NCBI GenBank assembly: GCA_016716565.1
Contig: JADJWC010000001.1
Coordinates: 62,001-126,000, forward strand
Direction: 5' to 3'
Length of the DNA stretch: 64,000 bases
From: a bacterium
GTDB lineage: Bacteria > Bacteroidota > Ignavibacteria > Ignavibacteriales > Ignavibacteriaceae
The notes under the pieces were generated by a model. That model was not told the DNA's origin and made no database searches. It saw nothing but the letters and a program-made list of their open reading frames with translations. Below, in pieces: positions 18,213 to 27,609 of the stretch (position 1 is the first letter of the stretch; each line of letters begins with the position of its first letter). The translations under genes were made by a program, and so were the position numbers.

Positions 18213-19382
18213 ATGCAATTAGCAAAAATATTAGTCGTTGATGATGAGCCTGACCTGCAGGAACTTATCCGGCAAAAATTCAGGACCAAAATAAAAGCGA
18301 ACGAATACGAATTTCATTTCGCTGGAAACGGTGCTGAGGCGTTAGAAAAAATTTCAAATGACGGAACGATTGATCTGATTCTGACAGATATTAACATGCC
18401 GGTTATGGATGGACTGACTCTACTTTCAAAAATAAATGATCTAAACAACAAACTTCTGAAATCAATAATTGTTTCTGCTTATGGCGATATGGAGAATATC
18501 CGAACGGCAATGAACAGAGGCGCTTACGATTTTATTACTAAGCCAATTGATTTAAAGGATCTCGAAATAACAATCGAAAAATCATTAAGAGAAATTGATT
18601 TGTATAAACAGGCAATGGTTAGTCATAATAAACTTGTTGCGCTTCAGCAGGAGCTTGATATAGCTACAGTAATTCAGACATCAATTCTTCCTAAAACATT
18701 TCCTCCTTTTCCTGATAGAAAAGAGTTTGACATCTTCGCTAAAATGATTCCTGCAAAAGAAGTCGGTGGCGATCTATATGATTTTTTTATGATTGACAAA
18801 TACAGGCTTGGTGTGGTTATCGGAGATGTTTCAGGAAAAGGAATTGCCGCCGCTTTGCTGATGGCAGTTTGTAAAACTTTACTCAAAGCAACTGCATACA
18901 AGGGAATGCCTGCAGATAGTATATTATCAGAAATAAATAATATCCTCGTAGATGAAAGTCCATCAAATATGTTTGTAACTGTTTTTTACGGAGTACTTGA
19001 TACAAGAAGCGGTGCATTTGAATATTCGAATGGTGGGCACAATTCGCCCTACCTGCTTTCAAAGGATGGCTCTGTAAAACAGATTCCTGAAATTGGCGGG
19101 CTTTTAATTGGGGCTATGAAAGATGTTGAATACCAGTCTACTGTTATAATGCTGCAGCCTGGAGAAAGTTTGCTCTTTTATACAGATGGAGTTACTGAGG
19201 CATTTAATAAAGTCAACGAAGAATACAAAGAAACACGACTTGAAAAGGTTCTTGAGGGAAAGCAGTCGTTGAATATGAATGAACTTATAATGCAAATCTT
19301 TGACGATGTTCAATCTTTCACAAATGGTGTTGAGCAATCGGATGATATCACCTGCCTGGCTTTAAAGTATCTGGCAAAATAA
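18213..19382 (+). CDS. Response regulator with PP2C (RsbU/SpoIIE-type) phosphatase output
   Basis: 389 residues. The N-terminal receiver domain has the acidic pair Asp10/Asp11, phospho-acceptor Asp59 in LILTDINMPVMDG, VSAYG, and Lys in TKPID. A coiled-coil linker (about 120-150) is followed by a PP2C-type phosphatase with IQTSILPKTFPPFP, EVGGDLYDFF, IGDVSGKGIAAALLMA, NGGHNSPYLL, FYTDGVTEAFN and SDDITCLAL, keeping the metal aspartates. Such proteins dephosphorylate an anti-sigma-factor antagonist of the STAS type. It sits right after the eight-module kinase, so phosphotransfer from that kinase to Asp59 is the obvious inference. Confidence 0.92.
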   Translation: MQLAKILVVDDEPDLQELIRQKFRTKIKANEYEFHFAGNGAEALEKISNDGTIDLILTDINMPVMDGLTLLSKINDLNNKLLKSIIVSAYGDMENIRTAMNRGAYDFITKPIDLKDLEITIEKSLREIDLYKQAMVSHNKLVALQQELDIATVIQTSILPKTFPPFPDRKEFDIFAKMIPAKEVGGDLYDFFMIDKYRLGVVIGDVSGKGIAAALLMAVCKTLLKATAYKGMPADSILSEINNILVDESPSNMFVTVFYGVLDTRSGAFEYSNGGHNSPYLLSKDGSVKQIPEIGGLLIGAMKDVEYQSTVIMLQPGESLLFYTDGVTEAFNKVNEEYKETRLEKVLEGKQSLNMNELIMQIFDDVQSFTNGVEQSDDITCLALKYLAK

Positions 19383-19386
19383 TCAA

Positions 19387-20733
19387 ATGCTTTTCATAAA
19401 GACTAACAGTAAAAAAGTAAAAACTTTTCCCGCATTATCTGAAAATACTTTTTTAAGATATTTTACCTTTTCAGTTTTATACATAGCCCAGGGAATTCCT
19501 GAGGGGTTGCTTTGGTATGCTTTACCGGCTTGGTTAGCAATGAATGGGAAAAGTCCTGCAGAAATAGGATCATACGTAGCGGTGCTTGGAATTCCATGGA
19601 GTCTAAAAATAATAAACGCCCCTGTGATGGATCGGTTTACATATTTGTCAATGGGAAGACGAAGACCCTGGGTTTTAATAGGACAACTCGGATTGATTCT
19701 GAGTTTCTTTTCTATGTCATTAATTATTAATCCATTAGATAATTTATATCTGTTAATGATAACCGGATTTCTTGTTGGTTTTTTCGAGGTAACACAAGAT
19801 ATCGCCGTGGATGGAATGGCAATAGATATTTTACCGGTAGATCAGCAGGCAAGAGCAAATGGATTAATGTGGGGTTCGAAGACACTCGGAATATCCGGCG
19901 CAGTTGCAGTCGGAAGTTGGATAATGAGTGAACACGGTTATTTCTATGCAATCATTTCATTTTCTTTCATTGTTTCATTAATAATTATTGTTCCATTATT
20001 GCTTAGAGAAAGACCGGGAGAAAAACTGTTGCCCTGGACAAATGGTGAGGCTTCAACATTTGCAGAACAAATTCAACTACACAGCTGGAAACAATTATTC
20101 AAAAGCCTGGTTAAAGTATTTTTTCTTCCAGTCAGTTTTATGATGGGTGTTGCAGCTTTTAGTTTCAGTACAGGAAAAGGATTGATTGATACGCTTCTTC
20201 CCGTCTTTACGGTTCAAAAACTCGGCTGGGCAGATACACAATACTCTCAATTTTTTGCCACTGCAAATTTAATCTCGGGAATTCTCGGAATGTTTGTGGG
20301 TGGATTCCTGATAGATTATTTCGGCAAAGTCAAAATGCTTTCATTCTATCTCGTATTATTAATAATTATAGTTTCCCTGCTCTCTTTTCTACAAACTTTC
20401 TGGCAAAACGAAATTTTTATGATGGGATTTATAACCAGCTTTTACATTTTGGTAACATTCAGCACTATTGCAATTTTTGCTTCAGCGATGCAGCTCTGCT
20501 GGAAACGAGTTGCTGCTACTCAATTCACACTCTATATGGCGATCTCAAATCTGGGGTTAGCTGCAGGTGCTGCAGTTATGGGACAGTTGAAAGGATTTTT
20601 TGAATGGGAATATGTTATGCTTGCTTATATTTTATTCGCCGGAATAATGTTAGTATTAATGAGATTTATTAATTTTGATAAACACCAAGCCAGAGTGGAG
20701 GAGTTGGAGGATCAGTATGAGGACAGGAAATGA
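19387..20733 (+). CDS. PAT-family (AmpG-like) MFS permease
   Basis: 448 residues with twelve membrane helices. The N-terminal motif LYIAQGIPEGLLWYALPAWL and the loop MDRFTYLSMGRRRPWVLIGQ are diagnostic of the AmpG/acetyl-CoA transporter (PAT) family. The EVTQDIAVDGMAIDILP segment is also typical. AmpG imports anhydromuropeptides for cell-wall recycling, but many PAT proteins have other or unknown substrates. It begins 4 bp after the receiver-PP2C gene and overlaps the next gene by 4 bp, so it belongs to the signalling operon. Confidence 0.82.
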   Translation: MLFIKTNSKKVKTFPALSENTFLRYFTFSVLYIAQGIPEGLLWYALPAWLAMNGKSPAEIGSYVAVLGIPWSLKIINAPVMDRFTYLSMGRRRPWVLIGQLGLILSFFSMSLIINPLDNLYLLMITGFLVGFFEVTQDIAVDGMAIDILPVDQQARANGLMWGSKTLGISGAVAVGSWIMSEHGYFYAIISFSFIVSLIIIVPLLLRERPGEKLLPWTNGEASTFAEQIQLHSWKQLFKSLVKVFFLPVSFMMGVAAFSFSTGKGLIDTLLPVFTVQKLGWADTQYSQFFATANLISGILGMFVGGFLIDYFGKVKMLSFYLVLLIIIVSLLSFLQTFWQNEIFMMGFITSFYILVTFSTIAIFASAMQLCWKRVAATQFTLYMAISNLGLAAGAAVMGQLKGFFEWEYVMLAYILFAGIMLVLMRFINFDKHQARVEELEDQYEDRK

Positions 20734-21080
20734 TCAACAAAAAAGAACTAATTAAAGAATATAAAAATCAGAAACATCCCGCCGGAATATTTGCCGTTAA
20801 GAACAAACCGGAAAATAAAATGTTTATTGGAACTTCGTTAAACCTCCCGGCTAAACTTCGTGGAATAACTTTTGAGCTTGAACTGGGAAGTCATGCATAC
20901 AGCGATCTCGCAGACGATTACAAGAGACTCGGCAAAGATCAGTTTGATATTTCAATACTCGATCAGATTGAGGTGAAAGATGAAACTGAAAAAGAACTAA
21001 GATCAGAACTTGAAACGCTCGAAGAAATGTGGGTCGAAAAATTAAAAAGTGAAGGAGTTTCTTTCTATAATAAAAAGTAA
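20730..21080 (+). CDS. GIY-YIG-like small protein
   Basis: 116 residues with a degenerate GIY-YIG fold: GIFAVKNKPENKMFIGTSLNL replaces the usual GIY...YIG pair, followed by LRGITFELELGSH and a C-terminal helix with EELETLEE-like Glu residues and an SFYNKK end. The catalytic Tyr of GIY is Phe here and the active-site Arg is uncertain, so nuclease activity is doubtful. The start overlaps the PAT gene stop (ATGA), and the following SRPBCC gene begins 1 bp after its stop. Confidence 0.72.
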   Translation: MINKKELIKEYKNQKHPAGIFAVKNKPENKMFIGTSLNLPAKLRGITFELELGSHAYSDLADDYKRLGKDQFDISILDQIEVKDETEKELRSELETLEEMWVEKLKSEGVSFYNKK

Positions 21081-21081
21081 A

Positions 21082-21528
21082 ATGAGCAATTATAAATTTT
21101 CAGTTTCAAAATTAATTAACGCATCACCTAAGATTGTACACTCAATCATTGCAGACTACAGAGAAGCACATCCGAAGATACTACCAAGACCACCTTTCGT
21201 TTCGCTTGTGGTTGAGCAGGGAGGTTTTGGTGCAGGAACAGTTGCCAAAGTTCAAATGAAAGTGATGGGCAAGATCCAATCTTTTCGCACTGTAGTTTCT
21301 GAACCTGATCCGGGAAGAGTTCTCGTTGAAACAAATGACACAGGTTACATAACAACATTTACAATTGAGCCCCGCGATGATGGAAAAAATTCTTTTGTTG
21401 CTTTCACGACAGAAATATCCAATAAATCCGGATTGCTGAAGAAAATAGAATTCCGTCTATCGAAACTATTGCTATTCCCGGTTTACAAAAAAGAATTGGA
21501 AAATTTGGAAAGACTTGCTAATTGTTAG
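21082..21528 (+). CDS. SRPBCC family protein
   Basis: 148 residues from the ATG at 21082; an earlier in-frame ATG would overlap the previous gene by 32 bp. The fold is the START/Bet v1-like helix-grip: VSKLINASPKIVHSIIADYREAHPKILP, then strands with GGFGAGTVAKVQMKVMGK and TVVSEPDPGRVLVETN, and a long C-terminal helix. Family members bind small hydrophobic ligands. It is the last gene of the operon that starts with the kinase or the receiver-PP2C gene. Confidence 0.78.
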   Translation: MSNYKFSVSKLINASPKIVHSIIADYREAHPKILPRPPFVSLVVEQGGFGAGTVAKVQMKVMGKIQSFRTVVSEPDPGRVLVETNDTGYITTFTIEPRDDGKNSFVAFTTEISNKSGLLKKIEFRLSKLLLFPVYKKELENLERLANC

Positions 21529-21660
21529 TTGAGTATTTAACAAATAAAAGTTAAGTTACATATGAATTGTTTCTTTGCTCTCTCCTAAAGCATTCTAACC
21601 TCTAACAAGAGACAATGGTAATCAACATTAATTCCACTTCAAATAAACTGGCAGTAGATA

Positions 21661-22110
21661 ATGAAAATGACGAAAGTCGAAGCGAGCATAAATATCAACA
21701 GACCGGTAAGTGAAGTTTTTGCTTATGCTTCAGATTGGAAGCACTGGGATAAATGGCGTGAAGGTGCCTCGGACCTAAAACCAATAACAAATATTGAAAG
21801 AGGAAATAATGCACGCTATGCTTATCAGACTACCATCGGCTTTTTGAAATTTAATCTTGAAACAGAGGTTCATTATTTTAGAGAAAATGTGGGCTGGCAG
21901 GGAATAGTACTCAAAGGTTTTCCGCATAAGATGAATTGGTTTTTTGAAAGTAAGGCGGATAAAACACAAGTTAAGTATGTCATTGAATACAGTCCGCCCT
22001 TTTTTATACTCGGACCATTACTGGACTATTTTATATTGAAGCCAAACTTGCAGCGTATGCTTGAAAAGAGTCTAGAAAACCTTAAAGCTCAATTGGAAAA
22101 TCACCCATAA
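21661..22110 (+). CDS. SRPBCC (polyketide cyclase-like) family protein
   Basis: 149 residues with a Bet v1-like pattern: VEASININRPVSEVFAYASDWKHWDKW, strands with ARYAYQTTIGFLKFNLETEVHYF, KADKTQVKYVIEYSPPFF, and the terminal amphipathic helix RMLEKSLENLKAQLE. It is the second SRPBCC gene within 1 kb, not closely similar to the first. Ligand unknown. Confidence 0.8.
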   Translation: MKMTKVEASININRPVSEVFAYASDWKHWDKWREGASDLKPITNIERGNNARYAYQTTIGFLKFNLETEVHYFRENVGWQGIVLKGFPHKMNWFFESKADKTQVKYVIEYSPPFFILGPLLDYFILKPNLQRMLEKSLENLKAQLENHP

Positions 22111-22224
22111 AGAAAATTTTATCTGTGTCAATGAGTTTGGTTCAAATACAATTTAATTATTCCGATGGTTGATTTACGAAGTTATAATACTGATCGAGCA
22201 GTATCAAATAAAATTTCATCTTGA

Positions 22225-22800
22225 ATGATGACAGAAATAAACAAGGATATATTTAAATCTTTTCCCGAGCTTGATTCGGAGCGATTGCTTTTCCGAAAAA
22301 TAACTTTTATTGATGCAAAAGAAATATTTGCCATCCGATCAAATGATGATGTTATGAAATTTATGGACGTGCCCAGACATTATTCTGTTAACGATTCGGA
22401 AAAATTGATTCGGGCCATCGAGGATTCTTATAAAAATGAAACGGGCATAAACTGGGCAATTATTGAGAAGAAGTTGAATGCATTTATCGGTTATATAGGA
22501 TTTATACGAATGACTCCGGAACATTGCAGGGCAGAAATAGGCTATGCGCTCAAACCGGAATATTGGGGCAAAGGATTTATGTTCGAAACTATTAACAGGA
22601 TTGTGAGATTCGGATTCGAAGAAATGAATCTCCACAGCATCGAAGCGAATGTAAATCCATTAAATGAAAGATCACAGAAAGTTCTTGAAAGAGTCGGCTT
22701 CAGGAAGGAAGCACATTTCAGAGAAAATTATTTATTCAATGGTGAGTTTCTTGATAGCATAATTTTTTCTCTCCTCGAAAAAGATCTAAAAGGCGAATAG
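22225..22800 (+). CDS. GNAT N-acetyltransferase, RimJ/RimL-like
   Basis: 191 residues of the Acetyltransf_3 type. The N-terminal ELDSERLLFRKITFIDAKEIF, the acetyl-CoA-binding segment ALKPEYWGKGFMFETIN (short form of Q/RxxGxG/A) and the VNPLNERSQKVLERVGFRKE helix are family hallmarks, followed by FRENYLFNGEFLDSIIFSLL. Such enzymes acetylate protein N-termini or small amines including antibiotics. Substrate unknown. Confidence 0.88.
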   Translation: MMTEINKDIFKSFPELDSERLLFRKITFIDAKEIFAIRSNDDVMKFMDVPRHYSVNDSEKLIRAIEDSYKNETGINWAIIEKKLNAFIGYIGFIRMTPEHCRAEIGYALKPEYWGKGFMFETINRIVRFGFEEMNLHSIEANVNPLNERSQKVLERVGFRKEAHFRENYLFNGEFLDSIIFSLLEKDLKGE

Positions 22801-22913
22801 AGAGGAAAATAAACTTTTACCGGGGCAAACAGTTGATTCTTTTGATAATATGAGTTAAGTTAAATTTAAATGTTTCACTGACAAATTCTAACTCATCATA
22901 AGCGGAGGTTAAA

Positions 22914-23165
22914 ATGACTATAGTCTGGACAATTCTCATAGGTCTGGTTGCGGGAGCGGTTGCAAAATTTATTATGCCCGGCAAAGATCCCGGGGGAATA
23001 ATTATAACTATACTGCTTGGTATTGCAGGTTCAGTTGTATTTACTTACCTGGGAAAATTTCTTGGATTGTATCAGGAAGGCGAAACTGCCGGGTTTATCG
23101 GTGCTGTTATTGGAGCAATTATTCTTCTTGCAATCTATAGAATGTTCAAGAAAAAGTCAGCCTGA
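22914..23165 (+). CDS. GlsB/YeaQ/YmgE family stress-related membrane protein
   Basis: 83 residues with three short helices and the family's glycine-rich pattern GLVAGAVAKFIMPGKDPGG, GIAGSVVFTYLG and GFIGAVIGAIILLAIYR. The family (transglycosylase-associated protein) is linked to stress responses, but the mechanism is not known. A good GGAGG ribosome-binding site lies 7 bases before the ATG. Confidence 0.9.
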   Translation: MTIVWTILIGLVAGAVAKFIMPGKDPGGIIITILLGIAGSVVFTYLGKFLGLYQEGETAGFIGAVIGAIILLAIYRMFKKKSA

Positions 23166-23278
23166 TAATTCTGCTTATCATCTTGAATAAGTGGTTGACT
23201 TAACTTCAGTCAGCCACAATAGATTTGATTGCAAAAATATTTTTCTGTCACATTAAGTAATTCCTTCAATTTATCTAA

Positions 23279-23929
23279 ATGGTTGATTCTCTTCAATCAA
23301 TAAATTTTCTTACCCGCCAGGCATACAATCTCGCCGCTCAAAAATACCACGACCTTTTCCACAATGAGATGAACGAAAAAGAATACGATCGGGAACTTCT
23401 TGATTCTTTCGCTGAAAGATTCAATAAAGATTCTCTTATCTGCGATGCCGGTTGTGGTCCTTCCGGACATATCGGAAGATATTTATTTGAAAAAGGAATA
23501 AATGTTGTTGGTGTTGATATTTCTGAAAAGTGTGTTGAGCTTGCAAAACTTCACAATCCGGAAATGAGTTTTAAATGTGCGGATATTGGTAATATGCCTT
23601 TCGAGGACTACGCATTTGATGGTATCATATCTTATTACTCGATTATAAACACTCCCAAAATTTACGTTGGCAAACTCATTACTGAATTTCGCAGAGTATT
23701 GAAACCGAATGGTTATTTGCTGGTTGCAGTCAAAGCAGGAACATTCGAAGGATATATTGAAGACCTTCTTGAAATAAAAACCAAATCATATTTCACTTTG
23801 TTCACAGTTGAAGAAATTGTTGACTACTTCAGTAAAGCAGGATTTCTTCTGGAATTTTTTGATAAAAGAAATCCGTATGATTTTGAAATTTCAAACGAAA
23901 GAATTTTTGCGATTGGTAGGAAGATATGA
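23279..23929 (+). CDS. Class I SAM-dependent methyltransferase
   Basis: 216 residues, Methyltransf_11/25 type. Motif I is CDAGCGPSGHIGRYLF near residue 60, the acidic residue of motif II is VVGVDIS, followed by CADIGNMPFEDYAFDGIISYYSI and the late FRRVLKPNGYLLVAVK. Overlaps the next gene by 4 bp (ATGA), suggesting translational coupling. Acceptor unknown. Confidence 0.87.
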   Translation: MVDSLQSINFLTRQAYNLAAQKYHDLFHNEMNEKEYDRELLDSFAERFNKDSLICDAGCGPSGHIGRYLFEKGINVVGVDISEKCVELAKLHNPEMSFKCADIGNMPFEDYAFDGIISYYSIINTPKIYVGKLITEFRRVLKPNGYLLVAVKAGTFEGYIEDLLEIKTKSYFTLFTVEEIVDYFSKAGFLLEFFDKRNPYDFEISNERIFAIGRKI

Positions 23930-24573
23930 TCACTACACCTCTGATTAATATCAAAGCTATCCTGTTCGATCTTGACGGTACTCTGCTTGATTCTTTCCCG
24001 GTTCACTATGAAGTTTATGAAGTTATGTTCGAACGATTAGGTATTCAAATTAACAAAGAAAAATTTTTAAGTACATATTCTCCTGACTGGTATAAAACTT
24101 ATGAAGCAATGGAGCTTCCAAGAGAAAAATGGGAGCTCGCAAATTCTTACTGGCTGGAAGAAGCTGAAAAGCATTCTCCCTCGCTTTTTACGGATGTGCA
24201 TAATGTCTTAGAAATACTTTCAAAAAAATTTGCGGTCGGACTTGTAACCTCCGGTTCGAGAACACGTGTTATGAATGATCTTCAGAGAACGGGAATTAAA
24301 CATCTGTTTAAAACAATCGTTACCGGGGATGACATTAAAAATCCTAAACCTTCTCCTGAAGGTTTAAACCTGGCATTAAACAATTTAAAGTTGAAAGCAA
24401 ACGAAGCAATGTATATTGGCGATACAAGTATTGACCATGAAATGGCAAAAGCCGGCAGAGTTTTCTTCATTGGTGTGAACAGTGAATTTAGAAGTCTTAA
24501 TACAAACCACCCGGAGTATAGCATTCATTCCATAACAGAACTGCCTGAATTGCTGGGTATTGAGCATTCATAA
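23926..24573 (+). CDS. HAD-IA hydrolase, phosphoglycolate phosphatase-like
   Basis: 215 residues. HAD motif I is ILFDLDGTLLDSFP, motif II VTSGSR, motif III the Lys in NPKPSPEGL, motif IV YIGDTSIDHEMAKAG. The helical cap between residues 20 and 85 marks subclass IA. It resembles phosphoglycolate phosphatase and pyrophosphatase PpaX-like enzymes; the exact substrate cannot be assigned. Coupled to the methyltransferase gene by a 4-bp overlap. Confidence 0.88.
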   Translation: MITTPLINIKAILFDLDGTLLDSFPVHYEVYEVMFERLGIQINKEKFLSTYSPDWYKTYEAMELPREKWELANSYWLEEAEKHSPSLFTDVHNVLEILSKKFAVGLVTSGSRTRVMNDLQRTGIKHLFKTIVTGDDIKNPKPSPEGLNLALNNLKLKANEAMYIGDTSIDHEMAKAGRVFFIGVNSEFRSLNTNHPEYSIHSITELPELLGIEHS

Positions 24574-24597
24574 GTATCTCATTTACTGGTTGATTTA

Positions 24598-25050
24598 ATG
24601 ATCAATAAAGAACAAAAATATATTGCCTGGTTTATTCCGGCAGCTTATCTCTTTCATCTAGCTGATGAATACTTCGCCGGGTTTTATCGATGGTTTTCAG
24701 TAATATTTAATGTCAATCTTTCCCTGAATGATTTTATTATCATAAACTCAATCGGATTTACAGCTGCGGTGGCTGTGGCTACTCTATACTCGCTAAATAA
24801 ATTAAATCACTTTGTAATTGCCGTGCTCAGCATTTTATTCTTTGTTAATGGTGTTGTTCATATAGCCGCATCAATTTTTACTGCTAGCTACTCACCGGGA
24901 ACGATCTCAGCTTGCTTATTTTATCTGCCGCTTGGCTACCTGGTTTATAAAAAGATCTTCCCTCTCATGCCCTATCAGCAAAGAAGTATAAGTATTGCTG
25001 TGGGAATAATTATACAGATTGTTGTTGCCATCATCGCGCTCAACATTTAA
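24598..25050 (+). CDS. HXXEE-domain membrane protein
   Basis: 150 residues with four to five membrane helices. The first helix has FHLADEYFAGF, an H-x-x-(D/E)-E pattern, and a later helix NGVVHIAASIFTASYSPGT, both typical of the HXXEE domain. The conserved His and acidic residues suggest a metal site in the membrane, but no function is established. It lies 25 bp after the HAD gene. Confidence 0.8.
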   Translation: MINKEQKYIAWFIPAAYLFHLADEYFAGFYRWFSVIFNVNLSLNDFIIINSIGFTAAVAVATLYSLNKLNHFVIAVLSILFFVNGVVHIAASIFTASYSPGTISACLFYLPLGYLVYKKIFPLMPYQQRSISIAVGIIIQIVVAIIALNI

Positions 25051-25130
25051 CTATACATTTTTCTGCATTCATAAAAAAAGTGTAAGATTGCTGGTCGTTT
25101 TTAGATAAACTATAAGAAATCATTTTACGA

Positions 25131-26834
25131 ATGCTGACACCAAAACTTTTTACTACACTTAGAGACTACTCAAAAAAACAATTTACGTCTGATCTTACAG
25201 CCGGAGTGATAGTGGGAATTGTTGCACTGCCTCTTGCAATTGCTTTTGCAATTGCTTCCGGAGTTACACCCGATAAAGGATTAATCACTGCAGTTGTTGC
25301 CGGATTTATAATTTCTTTTCTTGGCGGAAGCCGGGTTCAGATCGGCGGACCAACTGGTGCTTTTATAATTATTGTTTACGGAATAATCCAGCAGTACGGA
25401 ACTAACGGTTTGATCATTGCAACGATAATGGCAGGAGTGATTCTTGTCATAATGGGATTTGCAAGATTCGGATCGATTATAAAATTTATTCCTCATCCGG
25501 TGATAGTCGGATTTACAAGCGGTATTGCTCTGATAATTTTCTCTACTCAGATAAAAGATTTCTTCGGACTGACTATTGAAAAAATGCCCTCGGAATTTCT
25601 TGAGAAGTGGATTGTTTATTCTCAGAACTTTGTTTCAATGAACTACTGGGCATTTATCATCGGTGCAATTTCATTGGTTACGATTTTAATTTTTCCAAGA
25701 ATTACTCACAGGATACCCGGAACAATAATAGCAATTATTATTTCAACACTGCTGGTTCAGCTTTTTCATCTGCCGGTGGATACGATTGGAAGCAGGTTTG
25801 GAGAAATTCCTTCTTCGCTTCCAACTCCAACTTTTCCTGAAATTGATTTTGAAACTATCAGGAACCTGATAAGTCCGGCAACTACAATTGCACTTTTGGC
25901 TGCGATCGAATCTCTTCTTTCAGCAGTTGTTGCAGATGGTATGATCGGCGGAAGACATCGCTCAAATATGGAATTGATTGCACAGGGTGCTGCAAATATT
26001 GTAACACCTCTGTTCGGTGGAATTCCTGCAACCGGTGCAATTGCAAGAACAGCAACCAATATTAAAAACGGCGGAAGAACTCCTGTCGCAGGAATTGTTC
26101 ACGCAATTGTTCTTCTTTTAATAATGCTTTTCTTCGGAAGATGGGCAGGACTTATTCCAATGCCAACACTTGCCGCAATTCTGATTGTCGTTGCTTACAA
26201 TATGAGCGAATGGAGATCATTCGCAGAAATATTTAAATATCCCAAAAGCGATATTGCTGTACTGCTTACAACATTCGGACTCACGGTTATCTTCGATCTT
26301 ACAATTGCAATACAGATAGGAATGATACTCGCGGTTCTTTTATTCATACGAAGAATGGCGATGGTAACAAACGTTGGAATTATTACAAGAGAGTTGAAAG
26401 ATGAAGAAGAAGTGACCGACGTGAACTCAATCCAGAATAAAAAAGTTCCGGACGGTGTTGAGGTTTTTGAAATAACCGGACCTTTCTTCTTCGGTGCGGT
26501 TTCAAAGTTCCGGGATACGGTGAGGATTGTCGAAAACCCTCCGAAGATAATTATTATAAGAATGCGCGATGTTCCGGCAATAGACTCAACAGGAATACAT
26601 GCTCTCGAACAATTATTGAAAGAAACAAAACGACATGATACTAAACTTATTTTATCGGGAGTGCACACTCAGCCGCTGATGGCACTTGCACAAGCTGAGT
26701 TTATTGAAAAGATCGGCGAAGCAAACATTCATGGAAACATTGACGATGCACTCGACCGCGCAAGAGAAATACTCGGATTGCCCAAGCTTGGTCGTCCCGC
26801 AGATTTTAAACCTACCGTTGCGAGGGAAAGGTAG
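25131..26834 (+). CDS. SulP family anion transporter with STAS domain
   Basis: 567 residues. The N-terminal transport domain (about residues 15-410) begins with the SulP hallmark LTAGVIVGIVALPLAIAFAIASG-like segment and contains the Gly-rich GGSRVQIGGPTGAFIIIVYG and the repeat GGIPATGAIARTATNIKNGG. The C-terminal STAS domain (about 440-545) has PAIDSTGIHALEQLLKE. SulP proteins carry sulfate, bicarbonate or dicarboxylates; no partner gene here (such as a carbonic anhydrase) tells which. Confidence 0.92.
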   Translation: MLTPKLFTTLRDYSKKQFTSDLTAGVIVGIVALPLAIAFAIASGVTPDKGLITAVVAGFIISFLGGSRVQIGGPTGAFIIIVYGIIQQYGTNGLIIATIMAGVILVIMGFARFGSIIKFIPHPVIVGFTSGIALIIFSTQIKDFFGLTIEKMPSEFLEKWIVYSQNFVSMNYWAFIIGAISLVTILIFPRITHRIPGTIIAIIISTLLVQLFHLPVDTIGSRFGEIPSSLPTPTFPEIDFETIRNLISPATTIALLAAIESLLSAVVADGMIGGRHRSNMELIAQGAANIVTPLFGGIPATGAIARTATNIKNGGRTPVAGIVHAIVLLLIMLFFGRWAGLIPMPTLAAILIVVAYNMSEWRSFAEIFKYPKSDIAVLLTTFGLTVIFDLTIAIQIGMILAVLLFIRRMAMVTNVGIITRELKDEEEVTDVNSIQNKKVPDGVEVFEITGPFFFGAVSKFRDTVRIVENPPKIIIIRMRDVPAIDSTGIHALEQLLKETKRHDTKLILSGVHTQPLMALAQAEFIEKIGEANIHGNIDDALDRAREILGLPKLGRPADFKPTVARER

Positions 26835-27079
26835 ATGGATTATTTAGTTTCAAGTAACTAGATAAAATTTCTATGAAACTTACATTTGCCAATCTTCAAA
26901 CTAATATTTAGTTTTGACTACCTCTCCCATAACCCGGGCAGCAAAGTAATCCTTAAATCAAGAAAATGTAGATACATTAAAGTCTATCAATTGGATATTG
27001 ACTCGTTAAAATCATTTAAAATAAATGTAGCAAATCAGGGGAATCAATTAATTCATCAATAATCAAAAAGGAGTGCTTT

Positions 27080-27502
27080 ATGGGAAAGCTCGTGCTAATG
27101 GTGTCAGCATTACTAATCTTTATTTCGGTGTCAGAAAATATTTCTGCACAGGAGCAGGAAAATCCTGTACTGGTAGTAAGTTTTCAAAAAGTTAAAATGG
27201 CTGATATGGAAGCGGCTAATAAATTAACTAATGAAAAATTTGCCCCAATATTAAACAAGCTAGTAGATGAAAAGATGCTTAATAGTTGGGGACATTTTAA
27301 CCACGCCTGGGGCGACGAGTGGAATTTTAATATTTGGTATGTCGTGAAAGATATGAATGCTTTCAACGCATTTTGGGATGAATATATGAAAAGGCTTGAT
27401 GGTCTTGCTGACGAATGGGCTGAGTTGAGAGGATACATTCAAGAGCACAAGGATAACATTTATACAATTATGAATCAGTATCCTAATCCAGCTTCCAAAT
27501 AA
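27080..27502 (+). CDS. Exported small protein, alpha/beta-barrel-like, unknown
   Basis: 140 residues with a signal peptide (LVLMVSALLIFISVSENISAQ) and a mature domain of about 115 residues rich in Trp and Asn: PVLVVSFQKVKMADM, LNSWGHFNHAWGDEWNFNIWYVVKDM, AFNAFWDEYM. The strand-helix order resembles dimeric alpha/beta barrel proteins. An AAGGAG site precedes the ATG. It stands alone and ends in a strong hairpin shared with the convergent LamG gene. Function unknown. Confidence 0.75.
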   Translation: MGKLVLMVSALLIFISVSENISAQEQENPVLVVSFQKVKMADMEAANKLTNEKFAPILNKLVDEKMLNSWGHFNHAWGDEWNFNIWYVVKDMNAFNAFWDEYMKRLDGLADEWAELRGYIQEHKDNIYTIMNQYPNPASK

Positions 27503-27560
27503 TCAGATAACATTAATTCATATGTTAATTACATCACTGTGATTAAATATAGTAATCAGT

Positions 27561-27585
27561 AAGGGCGAGTTGATGGCTCGCCCTT
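27561..27585. terminator. Bidirectional terminator hairpin
   Basis: A perfect 9-bp stem AAGGGCGAG/CTCGCCCTT with a 7-base loop lies between two convergent genes. Nearly the same hairpin recurs at 33851 and, less perfectly, at 33164. Confidence 0.8.
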
Positions 27586-27609
27586 GAATATTTAAGAATG
27601 AAAATTAAC

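Noticed and set aside
26195..26668. 157-codon ORF antisense to the SulP gene
   Set aside because: Low-complexity translation rich in Ser/Ile/Thr with no family features; it mirrors the coding strand.
25131..26834. Calling the SulP protein a sulfate or bicarbonate transporter
   Set aside because: The sequence does not separate the substrates and there is no carbonic anhydrase or sulfate-assimilation gene beside it.
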